Shown here piece by piece: positions 48,601 to 63,890 of a DNA stretch of 64,000 bases. Origin of the DNA: Microvelia longipes (taxonomy: Eukaryota; Arthropoda; Insecta; Hemiptera; Veliidae); assembly GCA_018340805.1 (NCBI GenBank), contig JACMZG010001870.1:14863723-14927722 (forward strand). Reading direction: 5' to 3'. Numbering within the stretch: the first letter of the stretch is position 1; the number at the start of each line of letters is the position of its first letter. The notes beneath the pieces were generated by a model. It was not told the origin of the DNA. It searched no databases and was given only the letters and a program-made list of their open reading frames with translations. The translations under genes were made by a program, and so were the position numbers.

Positions 48601-51600
48601 TATAAAACAAGTTTCAACTTTATTTATTTTAGAATCCTTAAATCTGAAACATTTTCCTAATTTATTTGTTCTATTAAATGTTGCCTAGTGAGCCAAAATG
48701 CAAAAATTATATAATTAACAAAATCATCCTAGAATTTAAATAATATTTACTAATTTAACATCTTATTGTTTTTTTTATTTTTGTATATATATATATTTTG
48801 ATGTGTTATTGTGTTGTTACATGGAAAATAGTGAAACGGCTTGAATTTGGCCGCGCAACGTGTGATTCGTGTGATATAAACCCCCCACACACAACGTGAG
48901 TTCCACGTCTCCTTTAAAAGAAATTTAAATTAAAAAAATCAGATCCCTGATTGAACAACAGATGTGGTTACTTGGGGATGTAATGGTACTCAATTATTAT
49001 TAATTTATCCTAAAAATTTGGTTCTCTGAATAAAAAGTATTTATTATGATATTTGATTGAATGAATTCCTTTTTATATGCCATAGATATAATTTTTTGAA
49101 TCCTGTATAGTGTAAAAAATATTCAAATAACTTCCCTTATTTAATTATATTTTAAATGTCTTTTAGCTTTTAATTGCAATTGAATTTATTGTGAAAATTT
49201 ATTTTGATTAATATATATCAATTTCCCAATTCAAAAAACTTTCTCCTAATTTCATTACTTTTCCCCCTCTTAAAGGAATTGAGAATAAAAAGAAATCGCC
49301 CAAAAGTTTTTATTCTTTGATTTGATGACAAAAAATGTTTAGAATTTTGCTGTAAGTTTGTGAAATAAAATAAAATTCCTTTAATTTATTTTAAAAAAAG
49401 TAAGAAGAAAAAAAATTCGTTCAATTTTTTTTATGTCTTGTAAAGTTCTTTTTTTATTTTTCTCTGTCAGCTAGTTCTGTTTAAAGTCAAATTATAGCCA
49501 AAGTTCAAATTAAATGAATTATGTTTTTGCGTCAGCTTCCTGTTCTGACTATTTGTTTTACAAATCAAACACGAATATCAATTATTTTGTGATAATTTAG
49601 TTGTTGAACTTAGTCTTGTAATTGGCTTTATGCAATTACTAGCAAATCTAAAACGTTGTGGTTTCAATAATTTGTTTATTTTCAGGTTTCCAAATGCCGA
49701 ACCTTAAAGAACTTAAACAGACAGGAAATTTAACTCCTGGTAAGTCCATTTTTTGTCACATTATTAACTTATGTGTAGTTGCATTAGTAAAACTATTGTT
49801 TAAGTAGGGTTGTTTGACAACTTACATATGACAGAGCAAAAATTTTGAAAACTCATGAAACGAAAAACAAATGTTTTGGTTGATTTGAAATTCGGCACGC
49901 ATTTATAAATAAAATATATTTTTTTAATAAAAAATAACTTTTTTATCGGTAAATACCGGTTGTATAGCCAAAGGTGTAATTAAAGATTGGCTTTTAACCA
50001 ATTGCCTGCACCACTGGAACAAATCCTCTGGCATGAGGCACAGTAAACTTATGTTAAAAGGACCCAGTCCCAAAGTAACTGAGGACCTCCTCAGTCTCAG
50101 CAGAAGGGACCTTAGAACAGTATCTGGACTACTGACTGGTCACTGTCCCCTTCCGAAAACATCTCCATACCATTGGTATCTTTAAAGATAACCCAGTGTG
50201 TAGGCTTTGTAAATCGGAAACCAAAACTGCCTCTCACATACCTCTGACATGTGAAGCCTTAGCCTTTCAAAGGTTCTCCAACTTTGGTAGCAGCACTCTC
50301 ACTAAGTTTGACTCTACCAATGAATAACTGGTTAAAAAGATCCTTGACCTAGTCCAGGGAAAAGGATTATTCTGACCTGGACCAATTGAGGGGATTGTAC
50401 AATAGACTTCCAGTCGCAGTGCAAATGGGGTCTATCCTCAACTCCAACCCCAATCATTAATAATAATGCTATTGTCAACTTGACTACTATATCTTTGAAT
50501 TGCTTCCTTTAATCTATTTTCATTTGCTTTCTCTTGGTGTTTTGAGAATATTTTTTTATATTTGTATTGTAGGTCCTGGATCAAGACTAAGTATTATGGC
50601 TATTCTTGGTTCTCCTTTGCCCAAGCTGAATTCAGATCAGCAAGACGCTGTTACACGTGCTAAGAAGTATGCTATGGAACAGAGCATTAAAATGGTCCTC
50701 ATGAAGCAAACATTAGCTCATCAACAGCAGGTATATTGTAATTATAGTATTATTAAGGCACATCAATCTCAGAGGTTACAAGATAAGAAATAAAGTTTGC
50801 ATGTAAAATAAAAGGCCTGATCAGACCTCAGTGTCCTCATGGATACCCCATCTCCACATATTACATATTTTTTCATATTACAAAATTTTGGTTTTATATT
50901 CAGAGACTCAGTTTCCTTGTCAAACACACAGCTAGGTAATGACCTCATCAATGCCACTTAGCAATAGTGATCCATAAAAAATTCCATTGAAATGATACTT
51001 AGTAAACTTATTTAATATATAAAGGGATACACTCATATCAAATTTTTACCTCAATTTAACGTTTTTTTATACAATGTATACATGTCATTTGATAAAAATT
51101 AAACTGATGCTCATAATATTATGAAACTTGGTATCGATAATGCAGCCTAAAAAAGATAATTCAGTTGAAATCTCTTTTTCTGATTTTCAGTGGAAACACT
51201 TAACTTTTCCTTTACAATTACTGTAGGAAAGAGGAAAAGTAAAAAATGAAATTATTGTTTGTTAATTTTACTTAATTAATTTCTGTTTTGATTGTTTCAG
51301 CAAGCAAAATCATTTCATCGTCATCAAGCTTTAGTTCTTATGTGCAGGTAACTTTTGCTCATTTTTTTTAATCTTACTAATCATAGTGCTGTTAGTAAAT
51401 TGTGAATATTGAGCATAGAGATATTTTCTAGAGGGGCCGATTGGTTGAATTGTGTTACACCATCTTCCTCTATCAATATAATCAAATAAAACAAAATTAT
51501 AATCACTTATATAGTAAAACATTTAAAATACAAAACAAAAACAATGTGCGGAAAGCTGAAAATAATAATTTTATGTTACTATATGGTTACCCACATTTAA

Positions 51601-54600
51601 GTGGTTACCACATTTTACAAAATTTTACAAAGTTTTGTCAGACTATTTGGGTTGCCTGGATAAATTAGATGATTTAGCCAGGATTGTTTGATTAAGTGCA
51701 AACCTGTTTAAATAAGATAATGCAGACAGGATTGTTTTATTATATGCAAACCTGTATACATAAGATAATGCAAACAGGATCATTTGACTAAGTGAAAACC
51801 TGTTTAAATAAGATTATGCAGACAGGATTGTTTGACTAAGTGCAAAGCTGTGTAAATAAGTTAATGAATACAGAACCATTTGATCCTTTAATCAAGTTCA
51901 CTGAAAGTTACCAACTGGTGAAGTAGTTTTACTGCTATTTAAAGGATAAGGAAATCCTGCTCATTTAAGGATATTAATGATATAGCTGCAATTATTGTGC
52001 AATTAATTGTTACATCAAAAGGTATACATTTATTTGTGTCAGTTGATTCCAAAGAAGGTAAAGAATTGTCTATCAGCGATGTGTATGTTTATTGCATGAC
52101 TGGCTTTCAATATTAAGAGGTCATTATTAGTGCCGGAGATATGAAAGTTATTTCTTCGTCTAGAGTCTGAAAGTAATAACTTATGAGATTCAACGCTGGC
52201 AAATAATTTTTTTCGCTGTGTACATTTACTTTATTATGGTTATAGGTGTGTTATAGTATATCTTAGACTTAGTGAGCTTAGCTCATCTTAGTAATGTGAC
52301 AAAATTCTTTTATCTCTAGACTGTATATAATGTCAAGTTTACTGAATGAGTAGACTATGAATTAATGACTAGTTTTTTAGGGAGTAAAAAAGCACTTTTC
52401 ACTCCCGAGGTGTTTCTTTTTACATTTTTTAGGGGCAGCACCTCCAACTTTTTTAACATAACAGTAATTAAATTATGTTGTCTGGGGATAAAATCTTGTA
52501 TGCACCTTGGGAGTAAAATGCAATTTTCCTTCACAATAATTACCACCCTTGGCTTCTTGAATGCTGAAATAACAGCATTCTTTACTCCTTGATGCATAAA
52601 TAACTATAGTGTGCTTCACATTAATAGTTTATTTATATTATTTCAGAGTTTATGTGGGCTCAATCAGTTTTGAATTGAAAGAAGATACTATCAGACAAGC
52701 ATTCTTGCCATTTGGACCTATTAAATCTATCAATATGTCATGGGATCCTGTTACTCAGAAACATAAGGGATTTGCATTTGTTGAATATGAAATCCCAGAG
52801 GCTGCACATTTAGCTTTGGAACAGATGAACGGTGTTATGCTTGGTGGAAGAAACATAAAGGTTTGTTTTACTATTTTTTCTTTTTATGGCAATAATGTTA
52901 AGCAATCATAAATTGCTTACAAATTTCAACAATATAAATAATAAATTTAATGTTATTTTATTTGTTTAAACATTTTTCTATTGAATAATACAACTGCAAT
53001 ATGAATTTTATGAATTAATAAGTTTTAGTGTCTGTATAAGACACTAAAAAAATTGAAATAGAAACAGGTCATCATTTTTTTTTATATTTATTTGAAGCTT
53101 TTCTTTCACATTTCTTTATACATTAGGGATAGTTACAATTTATTTGCACATATTTTAAATAGATAATAATAAAAAAAAACTTGTGAAATTCCAAAAGGAA
53201 GACCTGAGTGTGCGAGGCATTTTAAGTATTAAATGTTAGCTTATGTGCAAAAATTAGCAAGCTTATGAGGAAAAATGCATAAATTATATATGTATGTATT
53301 ATGTATGAGGAAAAATGTATAAATAAATTATTTACCATTGATTTATAACAGAAATTGAAAATATGAATAGTTAATACAATAGTGGCGGAGTCCAGCATTT
53401 ATTTGCCAAGTCTGCAGTCTAATATTTTTTTGCCCTAATTTGTTAGTATTTTTTTTGTTTATTATCAGAAATTTATAGGTATTATGAATATGCATAAAGA
53501 TTTTTTTATTCTTATTTATAACGTAAAATATATATTTTATATAAAATATGTATTTTTAATATTAAATATATAATATTAATATCAAATATAAAATGATTAA
53601 AGTAAATGTATAAAAGGTTTATTATGCAATGTAATAATACTAGTACTATCTTGTATAATATATTTAATTTTTTCAGTAATAATTTAGAGTGTAGAGTAAT
53701 TTAAAGAGTGTTAAATTACCCTTTTTTTCAAGGATTTTAAAAATGCTAACTGGTCTAAAATTTGGATTTATCTGTTAGCACAACATCTAGGGGAGGTTAG
53801 GCTTTCCATGCGACTTAAAAATCATAAATATTATTGCTTCTTTTAGCCATTTTATGTGTAGAAAACTTTTATAGAAAGTTTCTAAGACAGGATGATGAGA
53901 ACTAAGATGAAATGTTGTGAGATACAATTGAGTCACTTATATGAAATAAGTTTGATTCTTGTTTCACTGTGAGCATTTCAAATAAGCTGATAAGATCTGA
54001 CTGTCTTCTATGATGTATTTGGTACATTTTTTGAAAATTCCCGTTTTTTAGAAATCCTTTGGAACTTTTTTTTTTTTAAAAAATTGTTTTTGCTACAACG
54101 TTCTATTTCATAGCAATTAATTAAATAAAACTATACTTTTGAGATGGGTTTTGACATCTATGGGGCCCTCCCTCAGCTTCTTACATTTCTTTGTAACTCT
54201 ATTTGTGTGATTTTGGGTACAATTAATTATATATTTCAGTTAAGTAAATTATTTTTATCAAAATCTAAGTAAATAGTTTGCAATTTTTTAATTATTTTTC
54301 TGATACTTTTAATTGCAGATTGAAATTAAATTTTTATGCTGCTTAGTTTCTTCATTACCTTCATAGTGCTTTGAAATTATTTCTTTTTGTTTTTTAGGTT
54401 GTTGGTCGTCCAAGTAATATGCCTCAAGCTCAGTCAGTAATCGATGAAATAACTGAAGAAGCCAAACAGTATAATAGAATATATATTGCATCTATTCACC
54501 CAGATCTCTCCGAAGATGATATCAAAAGGTAGGAAAACTTAATTATGATATTTCTAATTATGTTAAGTTTCTAAATTTCTTTTCTAAGTTTCTGTTGTCC

Positions 54601-57600
54601 CAACTCATTACTTTTTGTGCAATGCTATGTTCTGTTAAGCCATATAATGCTGTATGAACCTTTTAAACCAACCAAGTTTTGTGCTATCTGAAATTGCTCA
54701 ATAAAAAGATAAAATAAAGATAATGATGAATAAAGATAAATCATAATAAATGAAGACAAATAATAAGAAAATCAGACCCAAAATAAAAATACTAAATTTA
54801 AATAAAATTAACAGGATTATAAGTAAATATAATTATAAATAAAAATAACATAAACAAAATAATAAGAAAATTAAAGTAAAAATAAAAATTATAATAAAAG
54901 ATAAAAAAATATTAATTATTTTCTATTTTTTTAGTGTATTTGAAGCATTTGGTAATATAAAATACTGTAAACTACAATCAGGAAGCTCACCTCACAGGCA
55001 CAAAGGATATGGATTTATTGAATATGAAACGAAGCAATCTGCTGAAGAAGCCATAGCGTCTATGAATTTATTTGATTTAGGTGGCCAGTACCTTCGAGTG
55101 GGAAAAGCTGTTACGCCTCCTAATGCTTTACATGTAAGTTTGATAGTTTTGTAAATTAAATTTTATACTGAGTAATGTTCTTATATCATGCATTGAAGCT
55201 AATTGGAATAAAGTAATAAACATAGCAATTAATCCTTGCTCTCTTACTTATTTTTATTAATTTCTTTATTTTATATTTTTATTATATTTATTATTCTTAC
55301 CCTTTTTGTTATATAATTCCATTATTTAAAAGTACTTTGAAGTTACTTTTTTTGGGAGTTTCTTAAGGTAAATAAAAACAATGAGGTTGATAATAGAGGT
55401 GAAAGTGGTTATTCTGAAATTTCTCAATAAAAAGATAAAATAAAATAACAATAAAAGTAGATAAATAATAATAAAATAATATAACTATCTATATATTTAT
55501 CTGTGTGTAGAATCGAAGAAGTGAAGAATTTCTCATTTAGAACAAACTATTTTGAAATTCCCGCTCTTTAGACTTAAGAGATCCGTAAACATGTCTGCAA
55601 CCTCTGAGTTGTTAAGTCAAGTTTTAAAGTTACAATTACACATATAGCTGTATTTAGACTACTTTTCTTCCTACCGTCTACACACATTTATTTATTTATT
55701 TATTGTAACAACGAGCAGAGCTCAAAACAATTATAATAAACATAAACTAAATAATAAACTACTTTTCTTTCTACCGTCTACACACATTTTATTTATTTAT
55801 TTATGGTAACAACGAGCAGAGCTCAATAACAATTTTAATACAATTTAAATAAACATTGCTTTTTCAATGGTCTTTCCTTCCATTTTTTAAAGACTTTTTG
55901 CAAACATTTTTTTACTTTAGTTCTAAAATCGACCGTGTTTTATTTATTTTAATTAATAAATAAAATCAAAATGGATGAGGTAATTGTTGGGAGCGTTATT
56001 TTTCCTTATCTCTAGTATGTCAAAGACGTAGGAACCTCATCCATTTCAATAACCATATAATTCAAAAATAAAAAGAGAAATATATATTGTATAAAAAAAT
56101 ATTCAAACAACAAAACAATCACATAATCACATATTCAAACAACAACAATCAAAACAATCACATCACATCGTTTACAAAATATTGTAATCATTCAAAAACA
56201 GATAACGTTGTACCAGGGGGGGTTAACTTAAATGAGGAAAAGTTTGGATTCGATTATCGCAAGTACTAAAATAGCGCTGCGGCGGACCGTGCGGACAATC
56301 ATGAACTAACCCCAATAGCTTTCCAAAAATGACTGATTATATTTTTACTTAAATTTATTGAATACCATGACAATTCTTAGTTATGACAGCTACATTTATA
56401 TTATTATAAAATTATTGTTTTCTCATGTATTTTTCACAAAAACGGTTCGCCGTTGCATGTTCTGTATTTCAAAAATTCAGATACTAAAAGTAAATAGAAG
56501 CTTTTTTAAAACTTCCAGAGAACGCTACTGATGGCAGATAAGTTTAAATTTCATTTAATTAATTGATTGATTTAGTCGATTTTTATCAGGTAATTACATT
56601 AAATCACATGTGCCATCTTGCCGATGTAATTAAAATACAGGCTGCATTAAATGCCGAAATCTATCTTCTACCACGTGTAAACTTTAGCCACTATTTCATT
56701 ATTACCTGATTGAATCGATTAAGTTAATAAATTAATTGAATGAAAAACTTAAAATAATCAGAAGCGTCTGTGTAAGATTAAAGTGGTAGGGTTAGTTACA
56801 AGTATACTATACCAAGTATAAAAAATTAAATTTCAAACTGACTGTGGGCAAAAAGCGGGAAATCAAGGCATGCCCACTCAAATGAAAGGTAGGTCCCCGC
56901 CACGCTAGTGTCGACCGGAATCCAATTTCCCACCATTGAGTCGACAGTCTTACTGTTTAAGTATCTATAGTCTTGCGTTGTACATTCTTCTTTAAGAAAC
57001 TTATAAAAACCATTTTTATGGTTTTCTTAAGTCAAAAGAGCGGGAAAAAATTATTTAAGAAGAAAAGAGATTTTGAAAATTCTTCATTCTTCAATTCTTC
57101 CTAACTTAACTTAAGATTGTAGACGGGCCTTTAGTGAGAAGTATGTATACATGCACAAGATTTTAGATTTGGCCAAGTCTAAAGGCTTCATTTATTTGCT
57201 TCATGTTTTAAATTGCTTTTTTTAACTTAAATATGCATTTATATTTTATTTGTTTCCGTTACCAGGGTCCAACATCATCATCAAGCACTATGCCAACAGC
57301 TGCAGCCGTTGCAGCAGCAGCTGCTACAGCCAAGATTCAAGCTATGGATGCTGTTGCTACCAATGCAGTGTTAGGTTTGTCGAGTAAGATAGGACCTTTA
57401 GCTCCAGTGTTACCACCTGTAGCAGCTGTTCCTCCTGTAGTACCTGCAGTGTTACCACCTCCAGGCATCGCTATACCTCAAGTACCTGGTAATTATTATA
57501 TAATCTGGTTTGTAAATTTTTATTTACAAACCAATTATTTTGCCAAAAATTGATTTGATTATATAAGTGAATGTTGATGCTTATTTTATTTCTTTGTTTG

Positions 57601-60600
57601 TTTGTTAGTATGTTTTACAATTTGTAATGCTTACATTTTAAAAGAAAAATAATGTACATAATCTTAATCATAATCTTCATCAATCTTAATTATATTTTGA
57701 ATATCAGTCCAAGAAATTTACTCTTTTAAAAATGATAGAGTTCAAAATTTTAGACAAAATTAAATTTTAAGACAGAAACCAAGGGCTGGATACTCAAGAT
57801 GTTTTTGTTAAAATATATGCACAGTGGTACTATGTTTGAAATAGACATATGATTTATCTTTTTTAAACACATTTTTATTATCTAAAGATTGTCAATGTTT
57901 GACAATTTTGTCAAAGATTGTACCCTCTGGGTACAGTTTTTCTGCCTTTATCGTAACTGAGTTTAAATTGTGCCCAGTATTCTGATGGTACTCTTACTGA
58001 TTAAAGCCTAAATAAAAAATCATTTTTCTTTTTAAAATGTTTGTACACTTGTTATGATTTATTTTTATTATCAATATCATTGATATTATTTTTCAGTTGT
58101 CACACCTACTTTGATGTTGCAACCCAATATAAATCTGAATATGGGCATGGGTATGAATATGGGTAACCTAGGCAACCCTGACGCTTTGAGGAGGGCACAC
58201 GAGCAAGCACAGGTTAGTACTTGTTTCAGTCTTTTTCTAAAGCTTAATTGTCTAAGAGGTAGTGTACACATTGTTCTTTTAGTTAGAGATGTATTGATAA
58301 AATGATAGGTATTCTTTGTATACCTTTTATCACCTGATTTTAATAAATAGAATTATGAGTACTTTATAATGCTTCATTGAATTAAGTAGTGTATGTGTTT
58401 AACTTATTTTGATTTTCATTAGAAAATCATCAGAATGATACAGTTTAGTTTCACAAAGGAAGGGGGTCCTTGTTTTCCCTTAAATGTTTGTTGTTATAAA
58501 TGTTACAAAGCAAACAGGCTTAGTTTGATATGCAGATATCTGGACTTGTAGGAATTTCATAGACTCGGCATAAAGCTCCCTGTGAAGGGTCTCTGATGTC
58601 ATTGCGTGATATCATTATGATTTTAATTAGAAGACATTGCATAGTTACAGCTCTACTGTTTGACACTGAGTCACTACTGGTCTATACTGAGTTATACCAA
58701 AAATGCACTTAGAATATAAGAATAGAGCTATAATTTATTTTTAGAGCCTGATGTGCCAGTTTACTTGCTATTTTTTACATTATGATTTTCATTTGTGTTT
58801 ATACAGCAAAAGCAACAGGAAGAATTACAGAAGAAGCTATTGGAAGAAACTGAGCCTCAAACTCTTCAGCAGCAAGAGAATATGTCCATAAAGGGACAGA
58901 GCGCAAGGCACTTGGTTATGCAAAAACTCCTAAGGAAAGTTGAGGTAAAGCTCTCCTGTCTTTATTTTACTTTTTGTACATTTGTCACATTTCTTAGATA
59001 TAGAAGAATCTTGTTAGTCAATACTTGTCCCGATGTCTTATCATTTGACAAATAAATGAATAGTAATTTGTATTGTAAGATAAAAGTGTAGAGAAGCCTA
59101 ATTCAAGTCAAAACTAATGAAAATGTTCTAATTGATTTTTAGCTGTTAGTGGATTAAAATGCTTTGTCTATAATATTTTTTTTTTAAATCTTTTATGTGT
59201 AAATTAAAAGACCCCTAGTCAAGTTAATTTGTGGATTTCTTAGCCATATGTGTGGTGAGTTACCAGTTTAGGTTAACTTGAGAGTCGGTGTTTGTTATTC
59301 TTTGATCTTGTATCTTTGCTATTCTCCTCTTACAAGTCCTCCATGCAAATACATCTACAAAAATTATTGTATAGATGTGCATTAGTCTGTCACATTTGGC
59401 CTGGTAGAGCCAAGATGAGATATTTTATTAATTAGGATTGAAATGGTCTTGAAATTACTTTTTGTGAGTAGCCAAGATTAATGGTTTCGTCCAAGGTAGT
59501 TTGGAAGATCTTAATACATGAAGCTTTTTGTTTGTTGTTGACAAAGAGAAAAGGTGATTCAATATTTACATAGAAGATTTGAGTAAGGTGGAAACCAGAG
59601 ACAGATGTAGTATGTTATTAGAGCTTTTCCTTTATGATGAAGTTCATTTACGCTCACCTTAAATCATCTAAGTTTAAATATCTTATCAAGGTTATTTTTT
59701 ATCTATCCTATTTGTTAAGGTGTGACCCACAGTGCAGCTTAACTCATTCAAGACAAACTCTCGTATAATTCGATGAATTGAGTGATAAACTCATGATTAC
59801 ATTGCATGAGGTCAGCCATGGTATATTTACTTATTAAAAGGGAGGGCTGAACTTCGGTATACAGTGCACCCTGTTATCAATACTATGTATCGATATATTT
59901 TTAGTTTAGAGATGTGACGTAGGAATAATCGATATATGCCTTTTCTTTTACGTTTATGAACATATTTTATTATTTTTTTTGTTGTTTGTGTTTTTTTTTA
60001 TTTGTTGTAAAATGGTTTATAACTATTTTCATATTTTTTTATGTTTTTATAATGTTTTAACTATGTTTTCATAAGAATAATCGATGATACACCACATCTA
60101 ATTTTTTGTTACGCGTATTTTTTACGTATTTTTGTGTTTGTTATTTTCAGGTTTTTTATTATATTTTTGTTGTTAATGTTTTCATTTATTTGTTGTATGG
60201 TTTTTTTAATGTTTTAATTATAATTAATAATTTAACGACGCTGCTTATCTTATAAGTGCTCAGTTCTCGTTTACGTGTCGCGTAACTAAAAATATATCGA
60301 TATATAGTATTGATAACAGGGTGCACCGTATACCGAAGATTTACCAAAGGGAGTAACAAAACAATGCAGAAGACATTGTTGTCCACTCACAATGTTTCAC
60401 CTGCAACACCTTGAATCCTGCAGACAAACCGCTGTGTAAAACAGTGTCTAGACCAGGCCTGGGCAAACTACGGCCCGCGGGCCACATGCGGCCCGGGGAG
60501 CATTTTTATGTGGCCCGCAGGCAAAATTAAAATGTTAAAAAAAAAGATAAAATGAATTAAAAATAAAAAAAAATATTAGGTATATAAGCAAATAATTTAT

Positions 60601-61676
60601 TTAATTCAAAATTATTGTAAAAAGTTAGATACAAGATATGGAAATAATGGATTGTTACTTTAACTTTAAAGTTTGGAGAAACAAAAACTAGTAAGATAAG
60701 AAACAATTACATAGAGAGTGGCCACCTTTCATATCAATTCTCATTGTCGGATTTGGTGAATTCTAATTATTTAGGGAATTTTTATTTTCTCAATAATTAG
60801 ATAATAAGCTATTTTGCCTCGTGTGAATTGCCGAAAAGGAGTTGATAAAATACAATCCCTTTGATCTTTTATTTCATAGGAATACTTTTTAAAATTATTT
60901 TTACACCTAGTATTATTGCAAAATTTGTCTTTAGTTATATTTTAAGATCTGACGAAGATACTTCGTTTTGTTTTTTCCGTTTTGTGCTTAAGTTCCCCAA
61001 TTCCTATTCTTTGAGAATAAATTTGTCTTTAGTAAATACCAACATAACAGCAATTTGTTGGGGGTTTGGCTTACTTTAAAATTGAAGGAATGCGGCCCAC
61101 GACTGGCTGTAAAAAGACTAAGCGGCCCTTCGCTAGAAAAGTTTGCCCAGGTCTGCTCTAGACTGAGCTTTGTCTTGTTTTCCTACAAATTTTGTTAAGA
61201 TCCGAATTGTTCTTACATTACCCCACTGGTTACCTGTTCTTATGTTTAAACTTTTGCTTTATTGCAGAGTCGAGTTGTTATCCTAAGAAATATGGTTTCA
61301 CCTGAAGATGTAGATGAATCTTTGCAAGAAGAAATTCAAGAGGAATGCAGTAAATACGGAAACGTTTCCAGAGTTATTATATACAATGAAAAACAATCTG
61401 AGGATGAAGATAATCCCGACATTATTGTAAAAATATTTGTAGAATTTACCCACATGAGAGGTAACTAAAATTTTAATTTATTAATTTCCTTAGTTAATTC
61501 TGAAATAATTAAATAAATGTATTTTATTATTTGTAAATCTTAATTAAATGTATTTTTTATTTACAGAAGCTGAAAATGCTCGTGATGCTCTTCATGGCCG
61601 TTTCTTCGGAGGGCGTTTAGTTAAAGCTGAGCTTTATGATCAGACCCTATTTGACCAAAATGATTTCTCTGGTTAA
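42606..61676 (+). CDS. PUF60: Poly(U)-binding splicing factor PUF60 / half pint
   Basis: Thirteen exons: 42606-42653, 45912-46035, 49686-49739, 50573-50730, 51301-51347, 52647-52860, 54398-54528, 54935-55133, 57266-57488, 58097-58212, 58807-58944, 61268-61460, 61567-61676. Phases join throughout, giving 584 residues. Residues 17-57 are proline-rich. The family hallmark [20 protein letters not shown] lies in exon 4. RRM1 (about 144-222) has VYVGSI and [11 protein letters not shown]2 (about 240-320) has RIYIASI and KGYGFIEY and ends in [14 protein letters not shown]. An alanine/proline-rich linker and a Q/E-rich helix follow. Residues 485-584 are the UHM domain with the GRFFGG loop (R-x-F) and the end [12 protein letters not shown]. 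The protein binds poly-U tracts with U2AF in the nucleus and affects 3' splice-site choice. Drosophila half pint also controls alternative splicing in the ovary. Head-to-head with EIF2B5. Confidence 0.97.
44930..45053. mobile_element. MITE family M, short copy 2
   Basis: Ends 'tatacacagttataatcagt' and 'actgattataactgtgtgta' are inverted; inner 'gagcctcattggttcc' is kept. Confidence 0.75.
45187..45363. mobile_element. MITE family M, short copy 3
   Basis: Ends 'ataaatcagttggcagcgtg' and 'actgtcaactgattgtaacc' then 'gtgtgttgtact'; inner 'accaatgaggttt' and 'atctcattggctt'. Confidence 0.8.
46036..49685. other. PUF60 intron 2
   Basis: A 3.65-kb AT-rich intron without obvious transposons, apart from a weak SINE-like word near 47358-47390 (ggttcaggtttctctcctgg). 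The one distinctive part is a G+C-richer island at 48832-48895, listed separately. Confidence 0.5.
48832..48895 (+). other. Candidate cassette (poison) exon in PUF60 intron 2
   Basis: A 64-base island, clearly richer in G+C than its flanks, has AG before it and a strong donor (AAC|GTGAGT) after it. Spliced after exon 2 it stays open (its first bases even complete an ATG), but its length shifts exon 3 into a frame that stops after seven codons. Inclusion would therefore trigger nonsense-mediated decay. The polypyrimidine tract is weak. This is a prediction only. Confidence 0.3.
49975..50345 (+). mobile_element. Non-LTR retrotransposon 3' remnant
   Basis: Translation across two frames gives ATKDWLL-like text, then [30 protein letters not shown], and [24 protein letters not shown]. 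The spacing C-x2-C-x7/8-H-x4-C is the zinc-knuckle-like end of RNase H-bearing Jockey/R1/I-type elements. Frameshifts show it is dead. It lies in PUF60 intron 3. Confidence 0.8.
51672..51885. repeat. 48-bp tandem repeat, about 4 copies
   Basis: The unit contains 'acaggattgtttgactaagt' and 'aacctgtttaaataagat'; 'ggat' starts at 51681, 51729, 51777 and 51825. It lies in PUF60 intron 5. Confidence 0.85.
52355..52610. repeat. Repeat-like segment before PUF60 exon 6
   Basis: The phrases 'gggagtaaaaaagca' and 'gggagtaaaatgcaa' recur, and the end 'ttgatgcataaataac' resembles 'cttgttgcataaataac' at 1788-1804. Open frames on both strands here are intronic shadows. Confidence 0.4.
52861..54397. other. 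PUF60 intron 6
   Basis: AT-rich; nothing recognised. Confidence 0.5.
55505..57115 (+). mobile_element. Dispersed repeat P, copy interrupted by a hAT-like insertion
   Basis: 55505-56213 matches the complement of 35835-36480. A local duplication of about 110 bases is present in this copy: 'ctaccgtctacacacatt' occurs at about 55671 and 55772. After the insertion (56214-56975) the repeat resumes at 56984 with 'attcttctttaagaaac' and runs to about 57115. It lies in PUF60 intron 8. Confidence 0.8.
56214..56975. mobile_element. Non-autonomous hAT-like element, 762 bp, with 8-bp target duplication
   Basis: The flanks are CGTTGTAC at 56206-56213 and again at 56976-56983; the sister copy near 35840 has this word once. 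The element begins CAGGGGGGGTTAACTTAAAT; its right end read inverted (CAAGACTATAGATACTTAAA) is only loosely similar. Long inner inverted arms are present (ttaattaattgattgattta ... atcaggtaat near 56557-56597 and the inverse near 56700-56745). The 8-bp duplication and CAGGG start suggest hAT. Confidence 0.75.
57489..58096. other. PUF60 intron 9
   Basis: AT-rich; nothing recognised. Confidence 0.5.
58213..58806. other. PUF60 intron 10
   Basis: AT-rich; nothing recognised. Confidence 0.5.
59852..60338. mobile_element. MITE, 487 bp, about 55-bp terminal inverted repeats
   Basis: Left end CTTCGGTATACAGTGCACCC and right end GGGTGCACCGTATACCGAAG are inverted, and pairing continues through 'tgttatcaata' and 'tatcgatatatttttagtt'. 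No coding capacity. PUF60 intron 11. Confidence 0.88.
60454..61155. mobile_element. Non-autonomous hAT element, 702 bp
   Basis: Begins CAGGCCTGGGCAAACTACGG and ends AGTTTGCCCAGGTCTG, nearly perfect inverted ends followed inward by GGCCC-rich words on both sides. Flanks are GTCTAGAC (60446-60453) and CTCTAGAC (61156-61163), an 8-bp target duplication with one mismatch. These are the features of hAT elements. The interior has no transposase. PUF60 intron 11. Confidence 0.9.
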
Positions 61677-63864
<2,188 letters not shown>

Positions 63865-63890
<26 letters not shown>

